Below, piece by piece: positions 25,464-35,076 of a stretch of 64,000 nucleotides of DNA. The notes beneath the pieces are model-generated. The model was not told where the DNA came from, searched no databases, and saw only the letters and a list, made by a program, of their open reading frames with translations. Numbering within the stretch: the first letter of the stretch is position 1; the number at the start of each line of letters is the position of its first letter. Source of the DNA: Paenibacillus sp. FSL R10-2782. GTDB lineage: Bacteria; Bacillota; Bacilli; Paenibacillales; Paenibacillaceae. The stretch spans positions 1,665,001-1,729,000 of the forward strand of contig NZ_CP151951.1 in assembly GCF_038592985.1 (NCBI RefSeq), written 5' to 3'. The position numbers and the translations under genes were made by a program.

Positions 25464-26339
25464 CTACACTTCCCATCGCTTCACATACATAATCTCAGCC
25501 TGCGGGTCTGTCATTTGGATGACTGCCTTAAATCGTTGCAAATCTAATAGGTGAACGCTGTAGACGATGACCTGTTCATCTTTTTCCTCTGTCAGTCCAC
25601 CTCTATTTTTGCCCTCTATCTGTGCAGGATTTCCCACAGGCATATTGTGTATACGAAGCCTGCGATATAAGGCTTCTTCGATGGTTTGCTGATCCTTGCT
25701 GACGACACATACCATGAGGGTCAGACCATTAAACATCAGTCGGGCCGTTTCATAGGCAGCAAGGCAGGAAAGGGCTGAATACAGAGCTGGCTCCCAGCCT
25801 AGCATGAAGCCAGCCGTAATTAGCAGCAAACCATTACAAAGCATCACAATTTGTATCAACGGAATCTTCCGATGCGTTAATAACAGACTGGATGGACGGC
25901 CTTCGTCAGATTCATTTAGCCCCAGAGAATCGAGCAAACCTCCGTGACGGGCCGCCAGCCCTGCGCCAAGTCCGATGCAGACCCCGCCGCCCAGAGCGCA
26001 TACTACCGGATGGCCACTCACTGCCGGGAATGGAGACAGAATAATGGCTGAGCCTGAAAAGGCAAACAAACCTGGAAGCGCCCGAAGCAGCATGGGCTTG
26101 TGGGTCGACAGAGAATACAGCAGCATCAGCGGCAAGTTCAACATGAACAGCAGTAATCCAAAATGTTCTTGTGTGTAAAGCGACACGAGTCTGGAGATGC
26201 CTGTGACGCCACCAGCGATCATATCATGCGGATGCAAAAACAATTCCAGACCGACGGATGCCGTAATTCCGCCAATCACCGTATAAAAGACAGGCAACCT
26301 GCTCGAATCTCCCGAAGCGGGCTTCACAAGCCGTCTCAT
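25464..26339 (-). CDS. YitT-family membrane protein
   Basis: 291 residues: an N-terminal membrane part with the YitT/DUF161 signature (HPHDMIAGGVTGISRLVSLYT and LDSLGL) and a C-terminal soluble DUF2179-like domain (ALYRRLRIHNMPV onward). The SD before the ATG is poor, so the start is uncertain. Function of the family is not established. It is followed on the left only by the toxin terminator and lies next to khtU on the right. Confidence 0.8.
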   Translation of the reverse strand: MRRLVKPASGDSSRLPVFYTVIGGITASVGLELFLHPHDMIAGGVTGISRLVSLYTQEHFGLLLFMLNLPLMLLYSLSTHKPMLLRALPGLFAFSGSAIILSPFPAVSGHPVVCALGGGVCIGLGAGLAARHGGLLDSLGLNESDEGRPSSLLLTHRKIPLIQIVMLCNGLLLITAGFMLGWEPALYSALSCLAAYETARLMFNGLTLMVCVVSKDQQTIEEALYRRLRIHNMPVGNPAQIEGKNRGGLTEEKDEQVIVYSVHLLDLQRFKAVIQMTDPQAEIMYVKRWEV

Positions 26340-26417
26340 AGAGCTTCGGCATGTTTTACAGCGTGCGGCATAGCCTTCCCTCCTATTGGATTGTCGTATC
26401 CAGCTTTTACATTTCAG

Positions 26418-27644
26418 TTACACCGAGTTCCTCTCTTCCTTTCGAAGGCGGGGGTCCTTGAATTTGAAAACTTTATTCATCATATTAAAAATAGGTTTTG
26501 ACTGCTTTGCCAGTAACGGAGCCATAATCGCCAATATAAGTACATAGATAGCTGCAAAGGGCTGAACAATATCCAGCAAACCGCCCTCTTTGCCCAAATT
26601 AGCCATAATGATCGAGAACTCACCGCGGGCCACAATCGTCAAACCGATATTTGCCGACGCCTTGGGTGACAGAGAGACAGTGCGTCCAGCCAGCATCCCG
26701 GCCCAAATGTTACCGATTAACGTAAGAATGACTGCTGCCAGCGCAAGCCAGATCGCGTTTCCTCCCAGAGACAGTGGGTCAATAGATAGTCCGAAGCTGA
26801 AGAAGAACAAGGCGCCAAAGAAATCGCGGAAAGGAACAATTAAATGCTCGATCCGTTTGGCATGTTCTGTTTCGGCCAGCACGAGTCCGATTAGTAAGGC
26901 TCCGATGGCTTCCGCCACATGAATCGTTTCCGAAAAACCTGCCACAAGAAACAGGGAGCCAAAAATAACAAGTCCGAATACCTCATTGGAACGAATACGA
27001 AGAATTCGATTTAACAGAGGGACGGCCTTCCGACCGATAATAATAACTGCGAGCATAAAGCCAAGCGCGATTAGCGCCGATAACAGCACACCCCCGAGCG
27101 AGGATGAATCGCTGAGAACCAATCCGGAGAGGATGGAAATGTAGACGGCGAGGAAGACATCCTCAAACATAATAATGCCTAAAATCATTTCAGTTTCAGC
27201 ATTAGCGGTTCGCTTCAGATCGACCAACACCTTGGCAGCAATGGCGCTGGAGGAAATCGTCGTGATCCCGGCAATGACGAGTGTCTCTGCAATGGGAAAA
27301 CCAGTTAGAAAGCCGAGCGCCAGTCCTAATGTAAAGTTAATGCCGATATATATGGTGCCGCCCACCGCGATGGAACGGCCTGATTTAATCAAACGGCCTA
27401 CCGAGAACTCCAGTCCCAGGTAGAAGAGAAGAAATAGCACCCCGATTCTTCCCATAAAATCAATAAAAGTCGCGCTTTCGATAAATCGGAAATCAAAATG
27501 CCACAGCTCCATCGCATGCGGTCCGACGGCCATTCCAATCAGGATATAAAAAGGGATGACCGATAAGCGCAGTTTGGTGGAGATAAGTCCGGCTGCGGCG
27601 ATCAGAGCAATAGCCAATCCAACCTCAAATACCAGATGATCCAT
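26418..27644 (-). CDS. khtU: Monovalent cation:proton antiporter, KhtU-like
   Basis: 408 residues, about 12 membrane helices, CPA2 family. Motifs include GMAVGPHAMELW, FLLFYLGLEFSVGRL and the ion-site region GITTISSSAIAAKVL. It lacks the TrkA-N/TrkA-C cytoplasmic tail of KefB/C; that regulatory part is supplied by the separate gene just upstream, as in the B. subtilis KhtTU K+ efflux system. Four bases separate the two genes. Confidence 0.87.
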   Translation of the reverse strand: MDHLVFEVGLAIALIAAAGLISTKLRLSVIPFYILIGMAVGPHAMELWHFDFRFIESATFIDFMGRIGVLFLLFYLGLEFSVGRLIKSGRSIAVGGTIYIGINFTLGLALGFLTGFPIAETLVIAGITTISSSAIAAKVLVDLKRTANAETEMILGIIMFEDVFLAVYISILSGLVLSDSSSLGGVLLSALIALGFMLAVIIIGRKAVPLLNRILRIRSNEVFGLVIFGSLFLVAGFSETIHVAEAIGALLIGLVLAETEHAKRIEHLIVPFRDFFGALFFFSFGLSIDPLSLGGNAIWLALAAVILTLIGNIWAGMLAGRTVSLSPKASANIGLTIVARGEFSIIMANLGKEGGLLDIVQPFAAIYVLILAIMAPLLAKQSKPIFNMMNKVFKFKDPRLRKEERNSV

Positions 27645-27648
27645 CCAA

Positions 27649-28143
27649 TCACCCGCTTCCGTTCATAAGAATTTGTTTAAAGCGTTTTTGCTGATCACGT
27701 TCCCCGACCACGACCACAGTAGCACCTTCGCTAATAATCACTTCCGGGCCGGGATTTACATACTTGTTCCCTTTTTTCTCTACAATGGCAATAATCGTAG
27801 CTCCTGAATTTTGCCGTACATCCAGCTCACCGATGGACTTGCCAACACTAGCATAGTGAGGCTCCACTCTGTACCATTCAATAATAAAATCGTCGAACGT
27901 CATTTCTACGCTTTCAAGCTGCTTGGGCTTATACGTCATGCCACCGATAATGGAGGCTACCAAACGTGCTTCCTGATCACTCAGGGTCGTCATGGAAATA
28001 CTTTGTTCCAAATCCTTATAATCAAAATGATACAGCTCACGTCTGCCGTCATCATGAATAATAATGACAATGCGATCGCCACTTTCCGTATCTATTCGAT
28101 ACTTAATCCCAATTCCCGGCAAAATAGACTCTCGAATATCCAT
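27649..28143 (-). CDS. khtT: TrkA-C domain regulatory subunit, KhtT-like
   Basis: 164 residues: an N-terminal region and a C-terminal TrkA-C (RCK_C) domain (about residues 85-160, VGKSIGELDVRQNSGATIIAIVEKKG then EGATVVVVGERD). In B. subtilis KhtT activates KhtU, and RCK_C domains of this kind bind c-di-AMP. First gene of a two-gene operon with the antiporter; khtS is not present. Confidence 0.87.
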   Translation of the reverse strand: MDIRESILPGIGIKYRIDTESGDRIVIIIHDDGRRELYHFDYKDLEQSISMTTLSDQEARLVASIIGGMTYKPKQLESVEMTFDDFIIEWYRVEPHYASVGKSIGELDVRQNSGATIIAIVEKKGNKYVNPGPEVIISEGATVVVVGERDQQKRFKQILMNGSG

Positions 28144-28343
28144 TTGTAAAGCCTCCTGTATTGTGCATTTGTTTAAAATTGGTATGGGAAATAAATCACA
28201 TACATTAGGTGTGACATGGAACTTTTTTTCACATCATAAAATTACATTAATTGGCATGAAACAGACAGAGAACAGACTTGTTTATTGAAATATTAGGAAA
28301 ATTTTACAAAAAACACGCAAATATGATGTGCATGTAAAAGGGG

Positions 28344-28739
28344 TTAAGCCACATAACTGGAGGTGAATTTAATGGGGAACAAGTACAGTTGCTTTTTCAG
28401 CTTGTAGATGACAGGAATAAAAGGCAAGCGCAGTTTTGGAATACTCAATAGTAGCACCAACGCCACCAAAATGACAAAGGGAAGTGATTTGGCCGCAGCA
28501 ATCACCAGATGAAGGACCGGAGAGGATTTGCGGATGGCTGGTTTGGAGTGATGCTCCAGCCCATGGGAGTCCGTTTCCAACGAAGAAGCTTCAACAATCG
28601 GCATGAGAGAAGATCCCGCAGTAAACTGGAGGGATTGAGTAGTATCTTCCGCGTGAAACGTCACAGGAAGGGACAAAATCTGAACGAGGCTCAATATGAC
28701 AATCATGAGTGTACGCAGCATGTTCAGCATCGTTGACAT
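28344..28739 (-). CDS. Small membrane protein of unknown function
   Basis: 131 residues with an N-terminal signal-like hydrophobic segment (TLMIVILSLVQILSLPVTF) and a second membrane helix near residues 76-100 (FVILVALVLLLSI). A strong GAGGGAGGGG SD precedes the ATG, which argues it is real. No family recognised. Confidence 0.6.
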   Translation of the reverse strand: MSTMLNMLRTLMIVILSLVQILSLPVTFHAEDTTQSLQFTAGSSLMPIVEASSLETDSHGLEHHSKPAIRKSSPVLHLVIAAAKSLPFVILVALVLLLSIPKLRLPFIPVIYKLKKQLYLFPIKFTSSYVA

Positions 28740-28966
28740 CTAATCCCCTCCCTCTTGTGAAAAATTCATATTAATATAACCTTAACATACCCAACCCTAA
28801 ATATTCAAACGTATTGAGTTTGTAGCCATTCTTTATAACACCATAACCTTCTCTTTGAAACCTGATTTTTCTCATTTTACACTGTATCCTGTTTCCAGTC
28901 GTTCACTTCGTATAACCCTTTAGAGCCCGCCATATACTGTAATCAGTGATCGAAAGGAGTGAGCCA

Positions 28967-29848
28967 ATGGAACTGTTTACAGTGTGGACCCATACAGACG
29001 GAAATCAGGAAAGCGACCGTTTTTATCAGGTGGTCAAGAGTAGAAACAAAGGACTACATATGTCACGGCGCGGATTTCGATTCACTTTCAGACAACTGGA
29101 AAACAAAGTGGCCTGGACCTGCAAGGGTACAGAGAGCAATCCGGCGTTTGAAAGCTTTCTCCCCTGTGTATACAGCATCATGGCTTCCGCAATAGCGGAT
29201 TATATTATCGAAGTGAAGGAATGGGGGATGCTCAATCTGATCCTCGCTAAAGCCTGTTCGCTACTGGAGGAAGAGGATACGGAACAGATTCGCAGCATGG
29301 TGCGCTCTTTGTTAAAGGATGATGGGCGAAGAGGGCGTATGAAGCGTCACGGCAAACTGGTGGCCTTACTGGAAAAGGATTTTATGGAGCTGCGCGTGGT
29401 TAATCTGGAAGGGCTTATTCAATTCAGGTTGAACGCATACAAAAAAGAGCTTGAGGAAATCGTCGACTATGCCATGGAAGAATTTTGGGCAGATCGGCAG
29501 TATGAAGAATTTATGGGATTGCTCAAATATTTTGTGTTTTTCCAGGAAAGTAAAGTTCCACTGGTGCATGTGCTTCATCAGGGTGGGCATGATTTTACCA
29601 TCCTTGATAGCTCCATGGTGCCGATACCGACACCTGAAGGAGATGACATTATTGTGGAGATGCCAGGAGTTGAACTTGAAATGGAAGTCGAGGACAGAAT
29701 TGTCAGCACACTCATTTCGATTTCTCCTGCTTCCATTATATTACACACAGACGACGAGCACACCCCTATTGTACGGACGCTCCTGCATATTTTTGAAGAT
29801 AAAATGAAGCTCAGCAGACTCTATCCCGGACAGGATGTTCAAAAATAA
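28967..29848 (+). CDS. ytxC: YtxC-like sporulation protein
   Basis: About 293 residues matching the layout of YtxC (putative sporulation protein): EFWADRQYEEFMGLLKYFVFFQESKVPLVHV, and a C-terminal ISPASIILHT followed by a LLHIFEDK helix. ATG 28967 is preferred because AAAGGAG lies 7 bases upstream. Its biochemical role is unknown. It is followed by the 3D-domain gene on the same strand. Confidence 0.75.
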   Translation: MELFTVWTHTDGNQESDRFYQVVKSRNKGLHMSRRGFRFTFRQLENKVAWTCKGTESNPAFESFLPCVYSIMASAIADYIIEVKEWGMLNLILAKACSLLEEEDTEQIRSMVRSLLKDDGRRGRMKRHGKLVALLEKDFMELRVVNLEGLIQFRLNAYKKELEEIVDYAMEEFWADRQYEEFMGLLKYFVFFQESKVPLVHVLHQGGHDFTILDSSMVPIPTPEGDDIIVEMPGVELEMEVEDRIVSTLISISPASIILHTDDEHTPIVRTLLHIFEDKMKLSRLYPGQDVQK

Positions 29849-29909
29849 TCAAATGCTCGTATAAACCAACGGATTTCTGGAAAGCCTTTGCCTCAAGGGG
29901 AGGTTTTTT

Positions 29910-30485
29910 ATGAGATCCATGTTGGTTTGGAAACGGATTTTGGGAACCTTGTTAACCGCCACTTGTCTGGTATTGCCCGGCAATGAGGTTTACGGTCACA
30001 AAGAGCCGGTCCAGCATAAAAAAGGGCAGTCAACGCCTGTTTTGGCTCCGCGGGAGGAGCAGGTAATTACGACTATGACGGTCACGGCAACAGGATATAC
30101 AGCAGGCTATGAATCCACTGGCAAACGGCCAAGTCATCCCGGTTACGGTATCACGTATTCCGGTGTTAAAGTGCGTCGTGACAAAAACACACTGTCCACG
30201 ATTGCGGCTGATCCCAAAACATTTCCTTTGGGTAGCATTTTGTACATTCCGGGTTACGGCTACGGCATTGTAGCAGATACGGGATCAGCGATCAAAGGCA
30301 ATAAAATCGACCTGTATTTCAAAACTACCCGGCAGGTATATTCCGAGTGGGGCAAGAAAGAAGTGGATGTGCAAATTATTAGAAAAGGAAACGGAAAATG
30401 TACGGAGAAGATGCTGAATTCGCTCCAAAAGGTGATCGAGACGCACAAATCCATTCCGGCCTCTACGCTGGATGATTCCATATAA
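29910..30485 (+). CDS. Secreted 3D-domain protein
   Basis: 191 residues with an N-terminal signal peptide ([16 protein letters not shown]) and a C-terminal 3D domain with its three aspartates visible in [20 protein letters not shown] and NKIDLYF. This double-psi beta-barrel fold is shared with MltA-type lytic transglycosylases and YocH/YuiC cell-wall proteins, so a peptidoglycan-remodelling role is likely. No LysM or SH3 binding domain is present. Confidence 0.83.
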   Translation: MRSMLVWKRILGTLLTATCLVLPGNEVYGHKEPVQHKKGQSTPVLAPREEQVITTMTVTATGYTAGYESTGKRPSHPGYGITYSGVKVRRDKNTLSTIAADPKTFPLGSILYIPGYGYGIVADTGSAIKGNKIDLYFKTTRQVYSEWGKKEVDVQIIRKGNGKCTEKMLNSLQKVIETHKSIPASTLDDSI

Positions 30486-30570
30486 TTCGTGTATATAGTT
30501 CTTCCCGGCTTCACATACTATGTTGCGGGATAAAGCTTATCCCGAAAAACATATTGGGAGGCTGAGAATT

Positions 30571-30855
30571 ATGAAAAATCAAGGAAACAAAGCAAACACA
30601 GGAAGCCAGTACAAAGCGGAATTTGCCCAAGATAACTCGGTAGGAGTCGTTTCTCAAAAGGTGAAAAAGTCCCAGCAAAATAAAATTCAGGACAACTTCC
30701 AGACACCAAATGAGAAGTATGGTGAAGAATTCGCAGCAGATCAAGTCGGCACAAGCTCTGTAGCACAAAAGGTACAAAACTCCAGTCTCAGCAAAGTTCA
30801 AAACAATGCTCAAACACCAAATGAAAAATTCGATGAAAACTTTAACACGAAATAA
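30571..30855 (+). CDS. sspE: Gamma-type small acid-soluble spore protein
   Basis: 94 residues, Asn/Gln/Lys/Ser rich, with two imperfect repeats ending QTPNEKYGEEF and QTPNEKFDENF. That repeat plan is typical of gamma-type SASP (SspE), an amino-acid store degraded at germination. The ATG at 30571 follows GGGAGG. Expected to be forespore-specific; I did not identify the sigma-G promoter with confidence. Confidence 0.85.
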   Translation: MKNQGNKANTGSQYKAEFAQDNSVGVVSQKVKKSQQNKIQDNFQTPNEKYGEEFAADQVGTSSVAQKVQNSSLSKVQNNAQTPNEKFDENFNTK

Positions 30856-30874
30856 AAAAGCATATACAATTGAT

Positions 30875-30908
30875 AATGCTCCGGATTCATATCCGGGGCA
30901 TTTCGTGT
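30875..30908 (+). terminator. Terminator of the SASP gene
   Basis: AATGCTCCGGA / TCCGGGGCATT with a 6-base loop, followed by TTCGTGTTT. Confidence 0.65.
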
Positions 30909-31051
30909 TTGAACAAGGGGTGGTCACTTATGGGGTTTGAGGTTTTATCTCCTTTTTAATTGTTTTTAAGGTGGAATTAAGGTTTAAAGTGCAAAATAAA
31001 GTCAGCTAAACAACACCACCTTGAAGCATAGGGTTTGGGAGGAGATATACA

Positions 31052-32647
31052 ATGGACGAATTTAAAAATAATAATTCTGGACGCCGGGATGAAAACGATC
31101 AGGTTGAATCCGATAAAACAACTCGGCAGAATGATTCAAATGGTTCTTCATATTACTATTCGTACGGTCCCTTTTCTTCAGTTCAATCAGATGGACAACG
31201 CAAGGATGGGAAGCTTGTAGAGAAGGACGTTGAGATTACGCCACCGCAGTCAGTAAGGCCACTTCCTTCCTCATACCATCGTGCAGGGGCGGAGCAACAA
31301 CAAGACGGCTCGGGCCGGAACGGCGGTAACTGGCAATTTAAACAAAATAAACCCAAGTCTCAGGTAAAGACGATCTTCCTATCCTTTTTGGCCGGGATGC
31401 TGGTTATTACGGTTCTGATGTACACGGCCGACCGCACGAATATGTTCACTCCTGAGACGGCGTTGACTTCGGCGGCAGCTGAAAGCGGAGCAACGACCAA
31501 TTCGGAAACGACGAGTCAGTCACCTAACGCAGTTCCGGCTGTGATGCCTTCCGGCACTGCAGACGTTCAATCCGTTGTGGCCAAAGCGGGTCCGGCAGTC
31601 GTTAAGATTGAAACACTGGCTAAGCAATCTAGTGGCAGTGGCAGACAAAGCAGTCCTTATTATAATGACCCGCTGTATCAATACTTTTTCGGTAATCAGT
31701 ATGGAGACAGTGGTAATAGCGGAAACAACGGCAGCAGCAATGAAAATGAAGGCAGCAACAGCGGACAACTGACTCCGCTTGGTATTGGTTCCGGCTTTAT
31801 TTTCGATAAAACGGGCTACATCCTGACGAACAATCACGTTGTTGAAGGTGCGAATGTGGTTCAGGTCACGGTAGAGGGAACTAATAAGCCATATGAAGCC
31901 AAAGTGCTGGGTAAAAATGCAGACCTGGATTTGGCTGTGCTGAAAATTGAAGGCAAGGATAACTTCCCGACGGTAACGTTAGGCAACTCCGAAAATGCTA
32001 AAGTCGGTGAGTGGATGGTAGCCATCGGTAACCCTGAAGGCTTCGAGCATTCGGTAACAGCGGGGGTGCTGAGTGCGAAGGAACGTACGATTACCATTAA
32101 CAGTGAGTCTACGGGAAAACCTACTCAATATAAACATTTAATCCAGACCGATGCGTCCATTAACCCGGGGAACTCTGGTGGCCCTCTGTTGAACCTGCAA
32201 GGACAGGTTATCGGCATGAACGTAGCTGTCAGTGCTGACGCACAGGGAATCGGGTTTGCGATTCCGTCCAATACGATTTTGGAAGTCGTCGACAAGCTGA
32301 AAAATAATCAGCCTATTCCGAAAGAACCCGTTCCTTTCATTGGCGCAAGTCTGTTGAATCTGAGTCCCGAAGTAGCCAAGGAATTAGGGACAACCCTGAC
32401 TGAAGGCTCGGTGGTGCGGGATATTATCTACAAATCACCAGCTTATCAGGCGGATCTACGTCCTTATGATGTGATTATCGGAGCTAATGGTACTCCTTAC
32501 AGCACATCACAGGAGCTGATCGATTTCATTCAAAAGCAAAAAGTGGGTACAGCACTGACGCTTAACATTGAACGGGCAGGACAGAAAAAGGATGTTCAGT
32601 TAAAAGTGGGTAACAAGAACGACTTTAGCTCGACTCTCCAACAGTAA
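31052..32647 (+). CDS. HtrA-family membrane-anchored serine protease
   Basis: 531 residues: a long disordered cytoplasmic N-terminus, one membrane helix (about 106-124), a low-complexity Ser/Gly/Asn linker, a trypsin-like domain with triad His262 (TNNHVV), Asp293 (DLDLAVL) and Ser375 (GNSGGPL), and a C-terminal PDZ domain (about 430-520). Works outside the membrane on misfolded proteins. A two-component pair follows directly downstream, reminiscent of the CssRS-HtrA stress circuit. Good SD GGGAGGAG. Confidence 0.93.
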   Translation: MDEFKNNNSGRRDENDQVESDKTTRQNDSNGSSYYYSYGPFSSVQSDGQRKDGKLVEKDVEITPPQSVRPLPSSYHRAGAEQQQDGSGRNGGNWQFKQNKPKSQVKTIFLSFLAGMLVITVLMYTADRTNMFTPETALTSAAAESGATTNSETTSQSPNAVPAVMPSGTADVQSVVAKAGPAVVKIETLAKQSSGSGRQSSPYYNDPLYQYFFGNQYGDSGNSGNNGSSNENEGSNSGQLTPLGIGSGFIFDKTGYILTNNHVVEGANVVQVTVEGTNKPYEAKVLGKNADLDLAVLKIEGKDNFPTVTLGNSENAKVGEWMVAIGNPEGFEHSVTAGVLSAKERTITINSESTGKPTQYKHLIQTDASINPGNSGGPLLNLQGQVIGMNVAVSADAQGIGFAIPSNTILEVVDKLKNNQPIPKEPVPFIGASLLNLSPEVAKELGTTLTEGSVVRDIIYKSPAYQADLRPYDVIIGANGTPYSTSQELIDFIQKQKVGTALTLNIERAGQKKDVQLKVGNKNDFSSTLQQ

Positions 32648-32681
32648 TCCAATCATCCTTTAAAAGTGAAAAATGTGAAAA

Positions 32682-32711
32682 GAAACGGAAGGAAGCTACC
32701 TTCCGTTTCTT
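32682..32711 (+). terminator. Terminator after the htrA-like gene
   Basis: GAAACGGAAGG / CCTTCCGTTTC, loop AAGCTA; short T-run. Confidence 0.75.
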
Positions 32712-32795
32712 GCTGTATGTGGAGGCAAGATGCTACACGCGTCTACTCCTGCTACAATAGAGTGAAAAGAAGATAATAAAGGAGCTCGATGGTGT

Positions 32796-33485
32796 ATGCG
32801 TTCTACCATTCTGATTATTGATGACGATGAAAAAATTGTGTCCATGCTGCGCAGAGGGCTGGCCTTCGAGGGCTACGAAGTACTGACGGCTGCCAACGGC
32901 GCAGAGGGATTGAATAAAATGCTTACAGCTGAGCCTGATGTTGTCGTGCTGGATGTGATGATGCCGCAACTGGATGGCTTCGAGGTATGCCGTCGCATGC
33001 GGGAGGGAGGAAGTACGGTGCCCGTTTTGATGCTTACAGCCAAGGACGAGGTGGAGAACCGGGTTAAGGGATTGGATCTGGGTGCAGACGATTATCTCGT
33101 CAAGCCATTTGCTCTGGAGGAGCTACTGGCTCGTGTGCGGGCGCTTCTACGCCGTAAAACCGATCAGCAGGATCATAATGGACATCGACTGACCTTCGAG
33201 GATTTGCAGCTGGATAACGAATCACGTGAAGTGGTTCGCGGCGGCAAGCGGCTGGAGCTAACGGCAAAAGAATTTGAACTGCTCCACTTGTTTATGCAAA
33301 ACCCGAAGCGCGTTCTGTCTCGTGATCTGATTATGGACAAAATTTGGGGCTATGACTACAGCGGGGAGTCAAACGTGCTGGAAGTGTATATTGCCATGCT
33401 CCGACAAAAAACGGAGCAGGATGGCGGCAAACGGCTCATTCGTACGATTCGGGGAGCGGGTTATATTTTAAGAGGTGATGTGTAA
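32796..33485 (+). CDS. OmpR-family response regulator
   Basis: 229 residues: receiver domain with the DDD acidic pocket and phosphoacceptor in VVLDVMMPQLDG, the conserved Lys in DYLVKPF, and a winged-helix output domain (LTAKEFELLHLFMQNPKRV to RGAGYIL). Paired with the kinase 2 bases downstream. Neighbouring htrA suggests an envelope-stress role, as in MprAB/PepD or CssRS/HtrA, but that is inferred from position. Confidence 0.92.
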   Translation: MRSTILIIDDDEKIVSMLRRGLAFEGYEVLTAANGAEGLNKMLTAEPDVVVLDVMMPQLDGFEVCRRMREGGSTVPVLMLTAKDEVENRVKGLDLGADDYLVKPFALEELLARVRALLRRKTDQQDHNGHRLTFEDLQLDNESREVVRGGKRLELTAKEFELLHLFMQNPKRVLSRDLIMDKIWGYDYSGESNVLEVYIAMLRQKTEQDGGKRLIRTIRGAGYILRGDV

Positions 33486-33487
33486 TT

Positions 33488-34966
33488 ATGTCTATTCGTT
33501 GGCGACTGACAGCTTGGTATTCCAGCATCTTGGCTATAGTACTTGTTATGTTTGGACTGGCTATTTACGGACTGGTATATTATTACACATATAATGAAGT
33601 GAAAAGTCAGCTTATGAACCAGACGCCACGTATTAACAAGCAGTTACTGCTTACCGTCAAAGGAGGACTGTTTGAGGTCCCCAATCTGGATTTGGGCTTG
33701 GTGCAGGGTCGTGGAATTGATGAATCACAGCTATATGTACAAATTTATAATTATACATCCGGCGTCACCAAGACGACGCAAAATATGAAAAATCTCGATA
33801 TTACCTTTCCGGTTCCATCCACAGCGGCTGGAGCGGTTCAAAATGAGGGAATTCGACGTGTAAGTGTGGATGGGGATTCTTTTATGATTTATCAGCAACC
33901 GATCAAATCCGAGGAACTGGGATTAGTGGTTGGACTGTTACAGGTGGGGCAATTTACAGGCTCTCAGGATCGGCTTATGAACAGGCTGCAAAGTGTGCTT
34001 GTATACGGTTCGTTATTTGCTTTACTCGCCGCTGCGACCTCAGGCCTCTTTTTAGCCCGCAAGTCCATGAAGCCGCTGGTCAAGGTGATCGAAGGGGCTA
34101 ATCAGATTCAGTCCAGTAATGATTTGAGTGTCCGCATTGAGTATGATGGACCGCCAGATGAAATTGGGCAACTAATCGCGACGGTTAACAAGATGCTGGG
34201 GCGTACGGAGGTTTTTTATAAGGAGTTGGAGGATGCTTATGGAGCCCAGCGCCGTTTTGTAGCCGATGCTTCCCATGAACTGCGTACGCCGCTTACGACA
34301 ATTCGAGGCAACGTTGATTTTTTGCTCAAAATGTGGACTACCGAGCCGGGAGACCGTCCCAATATGGATGAAGCGATGATTCGTGAACTCTCCATGGAGG
34401 CCCTGAGTGATATGGCGGATGAAGGAAAACGGATGAGCCGTCTGGTTGGCGATATGCTATCGCTCGCCCGAGCAGATACAGGGAAAACATTCGAGAAGGC
34501 CCCGGTGGCGCTGGAGCCACTCGTAAGTGAGGTTGCCCGGCGTGCTCAATTTTTGGAGCGGACGTCCGAATGGAATGTAGGTGACTTTTCGATACTGAAT
34601 GGCATTTATATGGATGGCAGCAAGGATTATCTGCAGCAAATGCTGTTTATTTTCATAGATAATGCGTTCAAATACACACCTGAAGGTACGGTCCGATTTG
34701 ATGCTATCGTTTATCAGGGACAGGTAGGTCTGCGGATTAGTGATACAGGCATCGGGATGGACAAGAGTGAGGTTCCCTTTATTTTTGACCGCTTTTATCG
34801 GGCGGATGAGTCGCGCGGGGTGACGGAGGGAATTGGATTGGGTTTGTCCATTGCCAAGTGGATTATAGATGAACATCATGGATCCGTGGAAGTGGTTACA
34901 CGCCAAGGGGAAGGGACGACATTTATCATCTGGCTTCCGGTCAGCTTTTCCGCGCCTTTGGAATAG
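33488..34966 (+). CDS. Sensor histidine kinase
   Basis: 492 residues: membrane helix about 13-35, an extracytoplasmic sensor domain of about 130 residues, a second helix near 176-195, HAMP, HisKA with the phosphorylated His in ASHELRTPLTTIRG, and an HATPase domain with N, G1 (DTGIGM) and G2 (GIGLGLSI) boxes. Cognate of the regulator just upstream. The ligand is not known. Confidence 0.92.
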   Translation: MSIRWRLTAWYSSILAIVLVMFGLAIYGLVYYYTYNEVKSQLMNQTPRINKQLLLTVKGGLFEVPNLDLGLVQGRGIDESQLYVQIYNYTSGVTKTTQNMKNLDITFPVPSTAAGAVQNEGIRRVSVDGDSFMIYQQPIKSEELGLVVGLLQVGQFTGSQDRLMNRLQSVLVYGSLFALLAAATSGLFLARKSMKPLVKVIEGANQIQSSNDLSVRIEYDGPPDEIGQLIATVNKMLGRTEVFYKELEDAYGAQRRFVADASHELRTPLTTIRGNVDFLLKMWTTEPGDRPNMDEAMIRELSMEALSDMADEGKRMSRLVGDMLSLARADTGKTFEKAPVALEPLVSEVARRAQFLERTSEWNVGDFSILNGIYMDGSKDYLQQMLFIFIDNAFKYTPEGTVRFDAIVYQGQVGLRISDTGIGMDKSEVPFIFDRFYRADESRGVTEGIGLGLSIAKWIIDEHHGSVEVVTRQGEGTTFIIWLPVSFSAPLE

Positions 34967-35076
34967 GCTATAATAGGAAGGCAACTACATCATAGAATTG
35001 GCCGGTAAAGGCTTGGATGCCACAGCTACTCAGTTTTTGGAGCTGTATACTGTGTCGAAGAAAGCGGGTGCTATTT

